NCBI RefSeq assembly: GCF_024399315.1
Contig: NZ_CP075170.1
Coordinates: 1,860,001-1,924,000, forward strand
DNA: 64,000 nt
Reading direction: 5' to 3'
Source of the DNA: Chryseobacterium sp. MA9
GTDB taxonomy: Bacteria > Bacteroidota > Bacteroidia > Flavobacteriales > Weeksellaceae
Within the stretch, counting starts at the first letter, position 1. The number at the start of each line of letters is the position of its first letter. Below the pieces are notes generated by a model. It did not search any database, had not been told where the DNA came from, and saw only the letters and a list, made by a program, of their open reading frames with translations. A program made the translations under genes and the position numbers. Positions 9,901 through 18,734 of the stretch are shown piece by piece.

Positions 9901-11003
9901 TACAGGAAATTACAGATGCAAGCATATTACGCCATCATCAGGGATATCCGGGACTTTTCAAAAGTCTGGCAAGAGAATTTGATAATACAACTTGTAGATT
10001 AATCAGCCTTGGCACGCCTCAGGAAGTAGATCAGATTGCTGAAATTACTTTAAAGGAAATCCTTACCAACGATAAACCCGCTGAAGTTATTTATAAAAAC
10101 GATCAGAGGCATAAAGTAGATATTATCCCTTCTCCATTGTCAACAAGCTTAAACGAAGCTCATATCCAATTAGATCAAAAATCTGTGGTATTGGTATTGG
10201 GAGGAGCACAGGGAATCACTGCTGAATTGGCAAAACATATGTCTCAGGCTTATCCTTGTACTTATATTCTGGTAGGAAGATCAGCCGATCCAAGAGAGGG
10301 AGCGTTAGAATTAAAAGAATTTGAAGCCATGAAAACCAAAGAAGAAATCAGAGGTTTCCTTATCAGATCCGGCAAATTCACTGCCCCTGCAGAAATAGAA
10401 AAAGAAACAACTAAGATTTTCAAAAACAATCAGATTCTACGCACAATCCGTGATATGGAAGCGCTTGGAAACACCATTATTTACCAATCATTGGATCTTT
10501 GTGACGAAGAAGGCTTAGGTAATCTGATCAGCAGTATTTATGAAAAATACAACCGTCTGGATGGAGTGATCCATGGCGCAGGTCTTTTAGAAGATAAACT
10601 ATTCAAACAAAAGACCACAAGCTCTTTCGGACGTGTATTTGATACTAAAGTAAAACCACTTCGTGTATTGGCAGAACAGCTTCGTTCAGACTGTCAGTTT
10701 GTAGTATTATTCTCAAGTATTGCTTCTGTATATGGTAACAAAGGTCAGACAGATTATGCTGCAGCAAACAGCGTACTGGATGATTACGCTAATGCTTTAA
10801 ACAAAAGATTAAAAGGAAAAGTAATCTCTATCAACTGGGGACCATGGAAAGGTGCCGGAATGGTTTCCTCCACCCTTGAATCAGAATACGAACGTCGAGG
10901 TATTTCTATGATTCCATTGGATGAAGGAAAAGAAATCTTCCTTAACGAGATAAAATACGGAACCGAAAGCCAGGTGCTGATCATGTCAGGAAATAATTGG
11001 TAA
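3975..11003 (+). CDS. PUFA-synthase-like megasynthase: NMO-NMO-KS-AT-ACP-ACP-KR
   Basis: A multidomain iterative type I PKS/fatty-acid synthase (2342 aa). Residues about 1-230 and 280-620 are two nitronate-monooxygenase-like flavin TIM barrels, the family of the PfaD enoyl reductase; the second keeps GGH and AGGIH blocks. A ketosynthase (about 645-1080) has Cys829 in VDAACASS plus EAHGTGT and IGH histidines. The acyltransferase (about 1180-1490) has FPGQGSQ and Ser1272 in GHSYGE. Two ACPs have attachment serines Ser1685 and Ser1799, both in IDSIKR. The C-terminal ketoreductase has GGAQGI and YAAAN. No thioesterase or DH is present. The start is ATG 3975 because an upstream TTG (3948) adds nine residues not shared with the duplicate at 3736. 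It is the first of nine tightly packed genes. Confidence 0.9.
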   Translation: MKNLTIIGLTPFEKPDVNLISKLHQAGAFPVLSLGNEITAAQEALHQLDQIDVPSYGIYFSKDNFASLQISEKVRFAILPFGMSKPFNLPAVYQVSSLEEAIEAEQSGAEGIIIKGNEAGGLVGYESTFVLFQRVIKEIQNIPVWVQGGIGLHTAAASKALGATGVVLDSQLALFPESSVPKDLKEVCSKLNGTETKVIANHRILVRPNSPVLPENVTAENLKQYFTGFDLSTCYIPMGQDISLATDLYEDFKTLKKLVFGFKEAMYGHLKQAKALKVINKDNPMAQELGLHYPIAQGPMTRVSDVPLFANAVADAGALPFVALSLLKGESAKSLVMDTKKLAGDKTWGVGILGFAPQELREEQTSYILEAKPPVILIAGGRPAQAKVFEKAGIKSFLHVPSPALLDIFLKEGAKNFIFEGRECGGHVGPLSSMVLWEKQIERILKEEHPENISVFFAGGIHNAFSTAFVSIMAAPLAARGVKIGVLMGTAYLYTHEAVQTGAIQEEFQAQAMQAKDTVLLETAPGHETRCLNTAFAHHFNTEKAKLLAAGMDKKQVWEQLEKLNVGRLRIAAKGIERQGDKLVNIPKDDQLDLGMYMIGQVATMHNRVISLAALHQSVVDNYEHIQNAALPEEPISTEKPLDIAIVGMECIFPGAKNLDEYWRNIILGKDSVTEVPDERWNKELYYHPDSDGPDVSHSKWGGFIPKIDFDPLAFGIPPQSLAAIEPTQLLTLLVAKRAMEDAGYGEKHINRENISVIIGAEGGNDLANSYSFRGYYKQVFGELHEEVKEAFPHTTEDSFPGILANVIAGRITNRLDLGGRNFTVDAACASSLAAIDLACQELVLGKSDMVLAGGADLHNGINDYLMFSSTHALSRKGRCATFDGDADGIALGEGIAILVLKRYEDAVRDGDRIYSVIKGVGGSSDGKALGLTAPRQIGQVRALERAYSQAGISPASVGLVEAHGTGTVVGDKTELSALTNLFSRSGALPGQTHLGSVKTQIGHTKCAAGLAGLIKASLAVYHGVKPPTLHLQQPNAYYNAETSPFAFHAESGLWSEKNRYAGISAFGFGGTNFHTVIANHPKQDNSIAMQSWPSELFVFRGDTYEEAKGQSSQIKALLEINDGIPLKDIAYSLSISSEKPIQFSIVADTAEDLMMKLELVLLGIETKDTFTVNKKEGKVAFTFPGQGSQRINMARDLFVVFPAMRKIIDEYPELEKVVFPSKTFNEADLKQQKETIKDTRLAQPLLGIVDLALAKFLESLGIIPDMLAGHSYGEIPALCFAGVFGEDKLVDLSVKRAQSILDSVEGGDPGSMLAASATPERLQPMIAKVEGCYPVNFNAPTQCVIAGSTEAINKLLEVLKQEGISAKKLEVACAFHSPLLAKSKNLYAEVLKDVPFQEMQIPVWSNTTAEAYPSNPSEIKERLTDHLVQPVRFVEQLQAMYNDGARIFIEVGPGKVLTGLTKSCLEKDQLTLYVEDNSRNKFSHLLCMLAQYLGTGRSFTINKLFDGRSVNVIDLNQPELYKKSPAIWRVNGQTAHPTTGNLPANGALPLINPIPMNNFTNNPQAPATEAQSTAERMLQEYLNSMKLMIQAQRDVMLSFMGQNPQAFPAPVYNSSAPIAAHQPISAIPVQPVQQERPVAVAAVKQAPARDIKSLLLQVVSDKTGYPQEMLGMEMDLEADLSIDSIKRVEIIGTLRNELGSLGNGNTSEDTVMEQLAGIKTLSGLVSWLTEFSGAETTATPEKNGSAAESSVAQSKAQPTFSLEDLQNAILNIVSEKTGYPKEMLGLDLDLEADLSIDSIKRMEIIGDLKTKIGFGQNLEQADDVMEKLAAIKTLRGLASWISEMNGETNETDQETKETNIAEPTQNVLSRLRFDITPTDDFLVQNTEVLQGKRFAITQDDSKQTSAIKEALEKHGAIVELVDTEKDLSNIDGLIMLDLFSAADKPSIIDHVDLIKKLDFDKAKWVYLISDIPAHLQEITDASILRHHQGYPGLFKSLAREFDNTTCRLISLGTPQEVDQIAEITLKEILTNDKPAEVIYKNDQRHKVDIIPSPLSTSLNEAHIQLDQKSVVLVLGGAQGITAELAKHMSQAYPCTYILVGRSADPREGALELKEFEAMKTKEEIRGFLIRSGKFTAPAEIEKETTKIFKNNQILRTIRDMEALGNTIIYQSLDLCDEEGLGNLISSIYEKYNRLDGVIHGAGLLEDKLFKQKTTSSFGRVFDTKVKPLRVLAEQLRSDCQFVVLFSSIASVYGNKGQTDYAAANSVLDDYANALNKRLKGKVISINWGPWKGAGMVSSTLESEYERRGISMIPLDEGKEIFLNEIKYGTESQVLIMSGNNW

Positions 11004-11022
11004 AACTCTGTATAAACGAAGT

Positions 11023-14000
11023 ATGAAAAAAACAGATGTTGCTGTAATTGGTCTATCCTGTGTCTTTCCTGGGGCACAGGATGCCAACACTTTTTGGCAG
11101 AATATTGTCAATAAAGTCGATTCTACCGAGCTGGCTCCGGCTGATCGGATAGATCCGGTTCATTTCAGTGATGCCACAAGCCCCGTTGATCGTTTTTACT
11201 GTCAGCGTGGAGGGTTTATCCCTGATTATACATTCGATCCTACAGCTTTTGGTATTCTGCCATTAGCTGTTGAAGGAACGGAACCTGACCATTTGCTTAC
11301 CCTTGATCTGGTACAGAAAGCACTGGAAGATGCAGGCATATTTCAGAAGAATATTTCCCTTGAAAAAACGGGAATCATCATCGGTAAAGGAAACTACACT
11401 GGACCAGGTGCTACCCGTGCCATCGAAATTGTAAGAACCGGAGAACAGATTTCTTCATTATTACAGGAATTGCTGCCTCAGGTTTCTTCTGCAGACATTG
11501 AAAAAGTAAAACATGCTTTTCAACAGCGTAAAGGACGTTTTGCAGCAGATACGGCTATGGGGTTAATTCCTAATCTTGTTGCCTCTCTTGTTGCGAACCG
11601 CTTCAATTTAGGAGGCGCTGCATTTACCGTGGATGCCGCCTGTGCTTCTGCTTTAATTGCTGTAGATCATGCAGTACAGGAACTTCAGAGAGGTCGTTCC
11701 GATATCATGATCGCAGGTGGCGTACACACAGGACAGAATGCCGCTTTCTGGAGTATTTTTGCCCAGTTGGGAGCAATGTCTCACCAACAGCAGATCAAAC
11801 CGTTCAGTATGGATGCTGACGGTCTATTGATTGGGGAAGGCTGCGGTTTTGTAGTCTTAAAACGATTGGAGGATGCCGTTCGTGATCAGGACAAAATTTA
11901 TGCTGTGATCAAAGGTGTGGGCGTAAGCAGTGATGGTAATGGAACCAGCGTAATGAGCCCATCCGTAAAAGGCCAGTTGAAAGCTTTAGAACAGGCATGG
12001 ATCAATGCTGACTTAGATAAAAATAAAGTGGGATATCTTGAGGCGCACGGCACAGGAACTCCACTTGGAGATAAAACAGAGCTTCAGACCTTAGCTCAAT
12101 TCTTCGGAAAAGAAGAAGCGGCTCCGGCAGCGGGTATCGGATCGGTAAAGTCCAATATTGGACATGCTATGCCCGCAGCAGGAATTGCAGGATTGATTAA
12201 AACCTGTCTGGCATTACACCACGATACTCTACCTCCAACCTTATATTGTGAAAATCCAACTGCGGATATGCAGAACACAAGATTTGAGCCTGTACAGGAA
12301 GCCAAAAACTGGTCAAAAACAGGACTGCCAAAAGTAGCCGCAGTAAATGCTTTCGGATTCGGAGGGATCAATGCTCACGTTGTTCTTGAAGGCTATGATA
12401 TGCCGAAAAAAGATCATGTGTTGATATTGGCAAGACCTACCCATGAAGAATTGCTTTCTGCATTACAAAATAATGAAGCAGTAATTGGGGAAGGAGATTT
12501 CAGAGTTGCAATATTCGATCCGACACCTGCAAGAGTAGAAAAAGCCATTAAAATTGTTTCCAAGAACCTTACCTGGAAAAATAAACAGGATATCTGGTAT
12601 ACTTCTGCTCCATTATTAAAAGATGGCGGTAAAGTAGCCTTTGTATTCCCTGGCTTAGACGGCCTGGCAAAAGGAGAAGTAGAAACGGTGAGCCGTTATT
12701 TCGGACTGACAGCACCTATAGAAACTGAAGGTGAAGGTCTTTTAACCGATGCTTTAAACATTTTCAACAACTGCAGTATCCTTGATAATTCACTGAAAAA
12801 ACTGGGAATTATCCCAGATATGAATGCCGGACACAGTTTAGGAGAATGGCTGGCAGGTTACTCTTCAGAATTAGCAGAAGCCAACTCTGTAAAGGCATTA
12901 ATTGATGTGCTGAATCCTGAAACTTTTGAATTAAAAGATTCCAAATTCATCGCCATAGGTGCCGGAATTGATGTCATACAACCTTTTATCACTGAAATTC
13001 TCAACCTTTATGTTTCCAATGACAACTGTCCTAATCAGGTGATTCTTTGCGGAAGTAATGCTGCGTTGGACGAATTGGTTCCTTTGTTAAAAGCAAAACA
13101 GATCTTCCATCAGGTATTGCCGTTCCAGTCTGGATTCCACTCTCCTTTTATCGCTGATAAACTGGATGTAATCCTTGCGGGAATGGAAAAGGCACAGTTC
13201 CAGCAGACGAAAATACCATTGTGGTCTGCTACCACATTAGAACCTTATCCTGCAGATCAGGCAGCGATCAGACAACTGAGTGCCGAGCATTTGGTTCAGC
13301 CTGTCCGTTTCCGTGAACTGACAGATAAATTATACGAAGAAGGCGCAAGAGTTTTCATCCAGGTGGGTACAGGTGGATTGATCGGATTTATTGATGATAC
13401 CTTGAAGGGAAAAGCATTCAGTACGATTGCATCCAGCGTTCCTACCCGTTCTGCATTGGCTCAGTTACAAAGAGTAGTTGCTTCATTATTTGTAGAAGGA
13501 AAAACAATCGCTCTTGATTTTCTGGAGATTCAGAATCATTCGAAAAGACCTTCAGGAAAAGGCATTAAGCTGGAATTAGGGTCGCCTATTATCCGTAATT
13601 TTAAAGAAGTGAAAGCTTTGGCTCAATCATTTGATACGCCAAAACAATATACTGCAACAGCTTCAGCTATTGCTGCAAAAAGTGGACATCCGCTGGTACA
13701 GGCCTTCCAGGAAAACGTTGCAGATATGATCCGTATGCAGGAAGAAGTCTTGACTTTATTCCAGAACCGTCCGGAAATCACGATTCAAAGACCTGCACCT
13801 GTAGTTCCTGCAGCTCAGAAAGCACCAAGAAGTACAACCTTCACAAAAGACTTGTATGTAACCCTGGAAAGTCATCCTTACCTGATCGACCACAGCTTAT
13901 TGAGACAGCCAAAAGGATGGGCTCATGTAGCAGATATGGAACCGGTCATTCCGATGACGATGATCTTTGAACAATTAGCAGAAATTGCAGAAGCAGAAAT

Positions 14001-15276
14001 TCCCGGAACACGGGTTCATAAAATCATGAACGTAAGTGTATTCCAATGGATGAACGTAGCCAAACCTTTCGAAAAAACCGTAAAAGGAGAATGGCGCTCA
14101 CCGAACCACGCTTACCTCGATATTGAAAACTTTGCCAACGCAGAAGTCGTTTTAAAATCTGCTCCTGTTCCGACACCTGATTTCAATATTTCCATCGGTA
14201 ATATTTTACCTATCGAAAGAACCCCTGAAGAAATCTATGACATGCACATGTTCCATGGAGATAAATACCAGGGAATTACTGAGGTTTCAGCCGTTGGAGA
14301 CAAAGGAATCATCGGAAAAATAAAAGGAAACGGTGGTAAAGGCTCTTTACTGGATAATGCAGGACAGTTATTCGGGCTTTGGCTTCAGCTTACTTTGGTG
14401 AAAGACCGTATTGCATTCCCGGTAAAAATCAGAGATATTGAATTCTTCGGAGATATGCATGATCAGGAAGGTATTTTTGAATGTACCTGTATGCTGACCG
14501 AGCTTAATGATGAATTCGCCATCGCAGATATCATCCTGAAAAGAGACGGAAAAGTATGGTGCGCTATTACCGGCTGGCAAAACAGAAGACTGGAAATTGA
14601 TGCCGCTTTATGGAATGTTTCCATGTCACCGCTCCACAACCGTCTTTCAGAAGAGATTGCTCCTGAAGTTTTCTTCTTCCATCAGGCGTATACAAGAGTT
14701 GCTTCATGGGATTTTATCCTGAAAAGATACTTCAACCAGACGGAAAAACAGCATCACCAGCAGCTATTACCCAACAAAAAGAAAAACTGGATGGTAAGCC
14801 GTGTAGCAGTGAAAGATGCCGTAAGAAACCTTCTTCGTAAGGAAAAAAATCATGCATGCTTCCCGATCACCTTTGAAATCCGTTCCGATGAAGTGGGCAA
14901 ACCTTACCTCATCAGTGATTTTACAGAAGACATTCATATTTCTTTAGCTCATAAAGGAAAAGAAGCTGTGGGAATCGCGAGATATGGAAAATCTGTAGGA
15001 ATCGATATGGAACTGATGGAAGAACGCAGTTCAGGATTCTACGACATGGTATTTACCGACAAAGAATTAGCCTTATTAAAAGACAGAGATCAGGCAGAAT
15101 GGACCACCCGCTTTTGGGTAGCCAAGGAAGCTTATGGGAAGTTCCTGGGAACAGGACTGAAAGGAAATCCTAAAGCCTTCGAAGTCGAACTTATAAAAGA
15201 TGATCACCTGTGGATCAACAACATTGAAATCAAAACTATTAAACATAAAAATTATATTATCGGATGGACACTGTAA
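11023..15276 (+). CDS. Second PUFA-synthase-like subunit: KS-AT-DH-phosphopantetheinyl transferase
   Basis: A partner of the preceding megasynthase (19-bp gap), 1417 aa. The ketosynthase is complete, with Cys207 in VDAACASA, EAHGTGTPLGDKTE and NIGH. The AT-like domain has Ser605 in GHSLGE but FPGLDG in place of the usual FPGQGSQ, so its acyl specificity is uncertain. A hotdog dehydratase-like region begins near His951 (HPYLIDH). Residues about 1270-1410 form a fused 4'-phosphopantetheinyl transferase with GIDMEL (Asp1328) and WVAKEAYGK (Glu1369), which would load the ACPs in the operon. The fused PPTase makes the system independent of housekeeping enzymes. This resembles the PfaC/PfaE parts of secondary-lipid synthases; the product is unknown. 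Confidence 0.88.
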   Translation: MKKTDVAVIGLSCVFPGAQDANTFWQNIVNKVDSTELAPADRIDPVHFSDATSPVDRFYCQRGGFIPDYTFDPTAFGILPLAVEGTEPDHLLTLDLVQKALEDAGIFQKNISLEKTGIIIGKGNYTGPGATRAIEIVRTGEQISSLLQELLPQVSSADIEKVKHAFQQRKGRFAADTAMGLIPNLVASLVANRFNLGGAAFTVDAACASALIAVDHAVQELQRGRSDIMIAGGVHTGQNAAFWSIFAQLGAMSHQQQIKPFSMDADGLLIGEGCGFVVLKRLEDAVRDQDKIYAVIKGVGVSSDGNGTSVMSPSVKGQLKALEQAWINADLDKNKVGYLEAHGTGTPLGDKTELQTLAQFFGKEEAAPAAGIGSVKSNIGHAMPAAGIAGLIKTCLALHHDTLPPTLYCENPTADMQNTRFEPVQEAKNWSKTGLPKVAAVNAFGFGGINAHVVLEGYDMPKKDHVLILARPTHEELLSALQNNEAVIGEGDFRVAIFDPTPARVEKAIKIVSKNLTWKNKQDIWYTSAPLLKDGGKVAFVFPGLDGLAKGEVETVSRYFGLTAPIETEGEGLLTDALNIFNNCSILDNSLKKLGIIPDMNAGHSLGEWLAGYSSELAEANSVKALIDVLNPETFELKDSKFIAIGAGIDVIQPFITEILNLYVSNDNCPNQVILCGSNAALDELVPLLKAKQIFHQVLPFQSGFHSPFIADKLDVILAGMEKAQFQQTKIPLWSATTLEPYPADQAAIRQLSAEHLVQPVRFRELTDKLYEEGARVFIQVGTGGLIGFIDDTLKGKAFSTIASSVPTRSALAQLQRVVASLFVEGKTIALDFLEIQNHSKRPSGKGIKLELGSPIIRNFKEVKALAQSFDTPKQYTATASAIAAKSGHPLVQAFQENVADMIRMQEEVLTLFQNRPEITIQRPAPVVPAAQKAPRSTTFTKDLYVTLESHPYLIDHSLLRQPKGWAHVADMEPVIPMTMIFEQLAEIAEAEIPGTRVHKIMNVSVFQWMNVAKPFEKTVKGEWRSPNHAYLDIENFANAEVVLKSAPVPTPDFNISIGNILPIERTPEEIYDMHMFHGDKYQGITEVSAVGDKGIIGKIKGNGGKGSLLDNAGQLFGLWLQLTLVKDRIAFPVKIRDIEFFGDMHDQEGIFECTCMLTELNDEFAIADIILKRDGKVWCAITGWQNRRLEIDAALWNVSMSPLHNRLSEEIAPEVFFFHQAYTRVASWDFILKRYFNQTEKQHHQQLLPNKKKNWMVSRVAVKDAVRNLLRKEKNHACFPITFEIRSDEVGKPYLISDFTEDIHISLAHKGKEAVGIARYGKSVGIDMELMEERSSGFYDMVFTDKELALLKDRDQAEWTTRFWVAKEAYGKFLGTGLKGNPKAFEVELIKDDHLWINNIEIKTIKHKNYIIGWTL

Positions 15277-15563
15277 ACGCAACATTAAAAATGAACCACG
15301 AAGAACTTTTTACTTTATTAAAAGGTTTTATTACTGAAGTGATAGGTGCTGAATTTGTAGAAGAGATGGATATTACTCCTGAAAGTTCATTCACCAAGGA
15401 TCTTGAAATGGACAGCATTGAGATTGTCTCTTTCTCTGAAAAGATCAAAGCGCATTTTGGCGAGCAGATCGATTTTACAGGCTGGCTTTCTTCTATGGAT
15501 CTTGACCAGCTGATCAATCTTGACCTTAGTATGATCATCAATTATATCTACGAATGCCAATAA
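15264..15563 (+). CDS. Stand-alone acyl carrier protein
   Basis: A small acidic helical protein (99 aa) with the carrier motif LEMDSIEI; Ser51 is the expected phosphopantetheine site. It overlaps the end of the megasynthase by 13 bp, which suggests translational coupling. An internal ATG at 15291 is an alternative start and would give a 90-aa protein that begins nearer helix 1. A discrete ACP beside two in-line ACPs may deliver the finished chain to the hydrolase or acyltransferases downstream (inference). Confidence 0.85.
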   Translation: MDTVNATLKMNHEELFTLLKGFITEVIGAEFVEEMDITPESSFTKDLEMDSIEIVSFSEKIKAHFGEQIDFTGWLSSMDLDQLINLDLSMIINYIYECQ

Positions 15564-16336
15564 TCACTGTCAATAACAGACAAGTTCATATACAGGAACT
15601 CAACAAAGGAGCCGAACAAACCGTGGTACTCATCCACGGTATGTTCAGTAACCTGTCCATTTATTATTTTAATATTGCCCCTGTGCTGGCCAAGCATTTC
15701 CATGTGGTGATGTACGATCTGAAGAGCCATGGTATGAGTGAACGCTTTTTGGATGGGTACGACCTGGACAACATGTCATCCGATCTGATGGGTTTAATAG
15801 ATCATCTTCAACTGGAAAAAGTACACCTTGTCGGCTATAGCTTCGGAGGTCTTATTGCATTAAAAACAGCATTAGAATATCCTGACCGCGTGAATCAGCT
15901 CGTAGTGATGGAAGCTCCGGATCCTCAGGACGAAAAAGCACGTAACATCATTGATGAATACAGCAAAGAGTTTCTTGAGCACTATGTAGCCAACTTTACA
16001 GATACCACCAAAGTGCAGATGGGTAAAAGACAAATGGAAAAGAACCATCGTATGTATGAATTTCTGTTTAACCAGACCAGCATTAAAGCAGATATGATCA
16101 GGGAAAAACATTTCCTGGGTGAAACCGACTTCAACAGACTGACGGCTTCCACTCTATTGCTTTATGGGGCTGATTCCAACTGCAGACCAACAGGTGAATG
16201 GCTGCAATCTCAAATCAGCCAGTCTGAACTTGAATTAATTCCGGGTGATCATAATATTCCTATCCAGGAACCTCAGCGCATTGCTGAAACGATCTCTCAA
16301 TTTTTATCTAAAATTTTAACACAAAACCATGGCTAA
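15554..16336 (+). CDS. Alpha/beta hydrolase, possible chain-release enzyme
   Basis: A 260-aa alpha/beta-fold protein with an oxyanion-hole HG at residues 28-29, nucleophile Ser96 in GYSFGG and a C-terminal PGDHN bearing the likely catalytic His. It overlaps the ACP gene by 10 bp and the glycosyltransferase gene by 8 bp, so it is part of the same operon. Since neither megasynthase has a thioesterase, this enzyme is the best candidate for releasing the acyl chain. Esterase or acyl-transfer activity is also possible. No signal peptide is seen, so it is probably cytoplasmic. Confidence 0.85.
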   Translation: MPIITVNNRQVHIQELNKGAEQTVVLIHGMFSNLSIYYFNIAPVLAKHFHVVMYDLKSHGMSERFLDGYDLDNMSSDLMGLIDHLQLEKVHLVGYSFGGLIALKTALEYPDRVNQLVVMEAPDPQDEKARNIIDEYSKEFLEHYVANFTDTTKVQMGKRQMEKNHRMYEFLFNQTSIKADMIREKHFLGETDFNRLTASTLLLYGADSNCRPTGEWLQSQISQSELELIPGDHNIPIQEPQRIAETISQFLSKILTQNHG

Positions 16337-18731
16337 ATTTGCATTTATAGTTCCACCATTGACAGGACATGTCAACCCTACCCTAAGCATCGGTACTACG
16401 CTGCTGGAAAGAGGGCATGAAGTAGCCTGGATCAGCCTTGACCCTACTTTAGAGGCTAAACTTCCCGAAGGAGGAAAATTATTACTGATCCAATACGATC
16501 AGACCGACGAAGAAAAGAAAGAAAGTGAACAGTACCTCGATATTATTTCAAAAAAAGTTGTGTATGGCATAGACAGCGTTAAGTTCCTTTACGAAGAGGT
16601 TCTTATCCCACTGAACAGACATTGCTATAATGGTATTGTTGCTTTATTAAAAACATATCAGCCTGATTTGATTATCGGGGATCATCAGTTATTTGCAGCC
16701 CCGGTTGCAGCCAAAACACTTGGAATTCCTTACGCCACTTCCGTTACCGCTCCGGCAGCTATTAAAATCATGAATGAGCTTCCAAAAGTACATGAATGGG
16801 AAGTGAATCAAATCATCGATCTGCAGAAAGAATTGGGTTTCCAGGAAGAACGCTCTCTGGCGACTTCAGATCTGTTAACGCTTGTTCTGACATCCAAGTA
16901 TTTCTTTGGGGAAATGGATGATCTGCCGTCTCAATATCAATTCACAGGTCCGGTTCTTACCGAAAGACGCATCTCATGTGAATTTGACTGGGATAAACTA
17001 AAAAGTGTTACCAATAAAAAGATTTTAGTAAGTATCGGAACTACCTTCGATCATGATCATAAAAAAGCATTTTTCCAAAAGGTCATTGATGCCTTTAAAG
17101 ATGAAGACTTAACTGTTGTAGTGGTTTCCGATCCGCAGCTTTTCGAGCAATGGCCGGATAACTTTATGGTGTACCAGCAGGTTCCTCAACTTGATCTGCT
17201 GCCTCATCTGGATGGTGTGGTTTGCCATGGCGGTCACAATACCGTATCTGAAACCTTATCACACGGTATTCCTTTGGTAGTTATTCCGATTGCCTATGAC
17301 CAGTCTCACGTTGCAGGGCGTGTTGTCCGTACAGAAGCGGGTGAGCGTCTTAATTTTAACCGATTTAAAGCTAATCACCTTAGAGAAGCTGTACAGCAAA
17401 TTCTGAATAATCCAAGCTATAAAGAAGCTGCCCAGAAAGTAGGACAGTCTTTTGTGGAAGCAGGAGGTGCACCTACAGCAGCTAACTTATTGGAACAGGC
17501 TATATCAAAGACTTCAAAGCCTGAAAAGCCATCTAAATTTTTATTCGTTGTACCTCCGTTTTTCGGACATGTGAGCCCTACATTAAGTGTGGGAGCAAGT
17601 CTGATTGCCCGTGGGCACGAAGTAAAATGGTTCGGAATTACGCCTTTAGACAGCAAACATATTCCTGAAGGAGGTTCTTATTTCTATCCTGAAGAAGATC
17701 TTGTTCCGTATCAGGAGGAAATTGCCCGTATTTTAAAAAGACAGGATGACGGACCTGCATGTTCCGGGCCTGAAGTAATGAAACTGGCACTGGAAGAAAC
17801 ATATGTTCCATTTGCTAAAATGATGATGCCGGGATTAACCAGACTGACAGAAACCTGGATGCCAGATGTTATTGTGAATGACTGCATCACTTTCGGAGGG
17901 GCTCTTTTCGCCCATAAAAATAATATTCCCTGTGTAACCACTACTCCCGTTCCACCCGATGTCATGGGAGATACGGAAAAAAGTGCTCCAAAAATCTGGG
18001 AATGGCAGCAGAATCTGATCAAAGACCTGCAAAAAGAAGTAGGAATTCATGAGGAAGGAATTTATATCCATTCTCATAAGCTGAATATGGTGTTTACGTC
18101 ACAAGCCTTTGCCGGTTTTGAAACCGTTCCGTCTCATATGAAATTTGTAGGTCCGGTGAAAGGCCGTCCGAACGATGCTCCATTTGACTGGGATAAACTG
18201 AATGCTTCTACAGCTCCAAAAATATTCGTATCATTGGGAACGCTGCTAGTCGATATCAGAAAAGCTTTCTTTGAAAAGATCATCGCTGCATTTAAAGACC
18301 AGCCGGTAACGGTAATTGCCGCTACTCCACCGGAAATCTTTGAAGAATGGCCGGACAACTTTATCGTGAACAGTTTTGTACCTCAGTCAGCGGTGATGCA
18401 GCAAATGGATATGGTGATTTGCCACGGTGGTTTCAATACCGTAAATGATACTTTCCGTAACGGCTTACCAATGTTGATTACGCCCATCGCTTATGATCAC
18501 TTCCACATTGCGAAACTGATCGAGCAGGCAGGCTGCGGAATCAGCATCCGATACAAAAGGCTGCGTGTAGATGCTCTTCGTGAAACCGTTTTTGAATTAT
18601 TGGAAAATCCCAAATACAGAACAGCCGCTCAGGAAGTCCGTAATACATTCACGCTTGCCGGAGGAAATGACAAAGCGGTGGAACTGTTAGAAAATTTTGT
18701 ACACGAACATTCAACATTAGCTTCAGTGTAG
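16329..18731 (+). CDS. Fused double GT1 glycosyltransferase
   Basis: Two complete GT-B (UGT/MGT type, CrtX-like) glycosyltransferases in one 800-aa chain. Domain 1 (about 1-395) starts with FIVPPLTGHVNPTLS and has the sugar-nucleotide block HGGHNTVSETLSHG. Domain 2 (about 402-800) starts with FVVPPFFGHVSPTLS and has HGGFNTVNDTFRNG. The halves are clearly homologous to each other, implying in-frame tandem duplication with a short linker around residue 400. Single-domain length is typically about 400 aa, so this is twice normal. The likely role is adding two sugars, or one sugar at each of two sites, to a lipid hydroxyl. It sits between the hydrolase and two acyltransferases. Confidence 0.9.
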   Translation: MAKFAFIVPPLTGHVNPTLSIGTTLLERGHEVAWISLDPTLEAKLPEGGKLLLIQYDQTDEEKKESEQYLDIISKKVVYGIDSVKFLYEEVLIPLNRHCYNGIVALLKTYQPDLIIGDHQLFAAPVAAKTLGIPYATSVTAPAAIKIMNELPKVHEWEVNQIIDLQKELGFQEERSLATSDLLTLVLTSKYFFGEMDDLPSQYQFTGPVLTERRISCEFDWDKLKSVTNKKILVSIGTTFDHDHKKAFFQKVIDAFKDEDLTVVVVSDPQLFEQWPDNFMVYQQVPQLDLLPHLDGVVCHGGHNTVSETLSHGIPLVVIPIAYDQSHVAGRVVRTEAGERLNFNRFKANHLREAVQQILNNPSYKEAAQKVGQSFVEAGGAPTAANLLEQAISKTSKPEKPSKFLFVVPPFFGHVSPTLSVGASLIARGHEVKWFGITPLDSKHIPEGGSYFYPEEDLVPYQEEIARILKRQDDGPACSGPEVMKLALEETYVPFAKMMMPGLTRLTETWMPDVIVNDCITFGGALFAHKNNIPCVTTTPVPPDVMGDTEKSAPKIWEWQQNLIKDLQKEVGIHEEGIYIHSHKLNMVFTSQAFAGFETVPSHMKFVGPVKGRPNDAPFDWDKLNASTAPKIFVSLGTLLVDIRKAFFEKIIAAFKDQPVTVIAATPPEIFEEWPDNFIVNSFVPQSAVMQQMDMVICHGGFNTVNDTFRNGLPMLITPIAYDHFHIAKLIEQAGCGISIRYKRLRVDALRETVFELLENPKYRTAAQEVRNTFTLAGGNDKAVELLENFVHEHSTLASV

Positions 18732-18734
18732 CCT

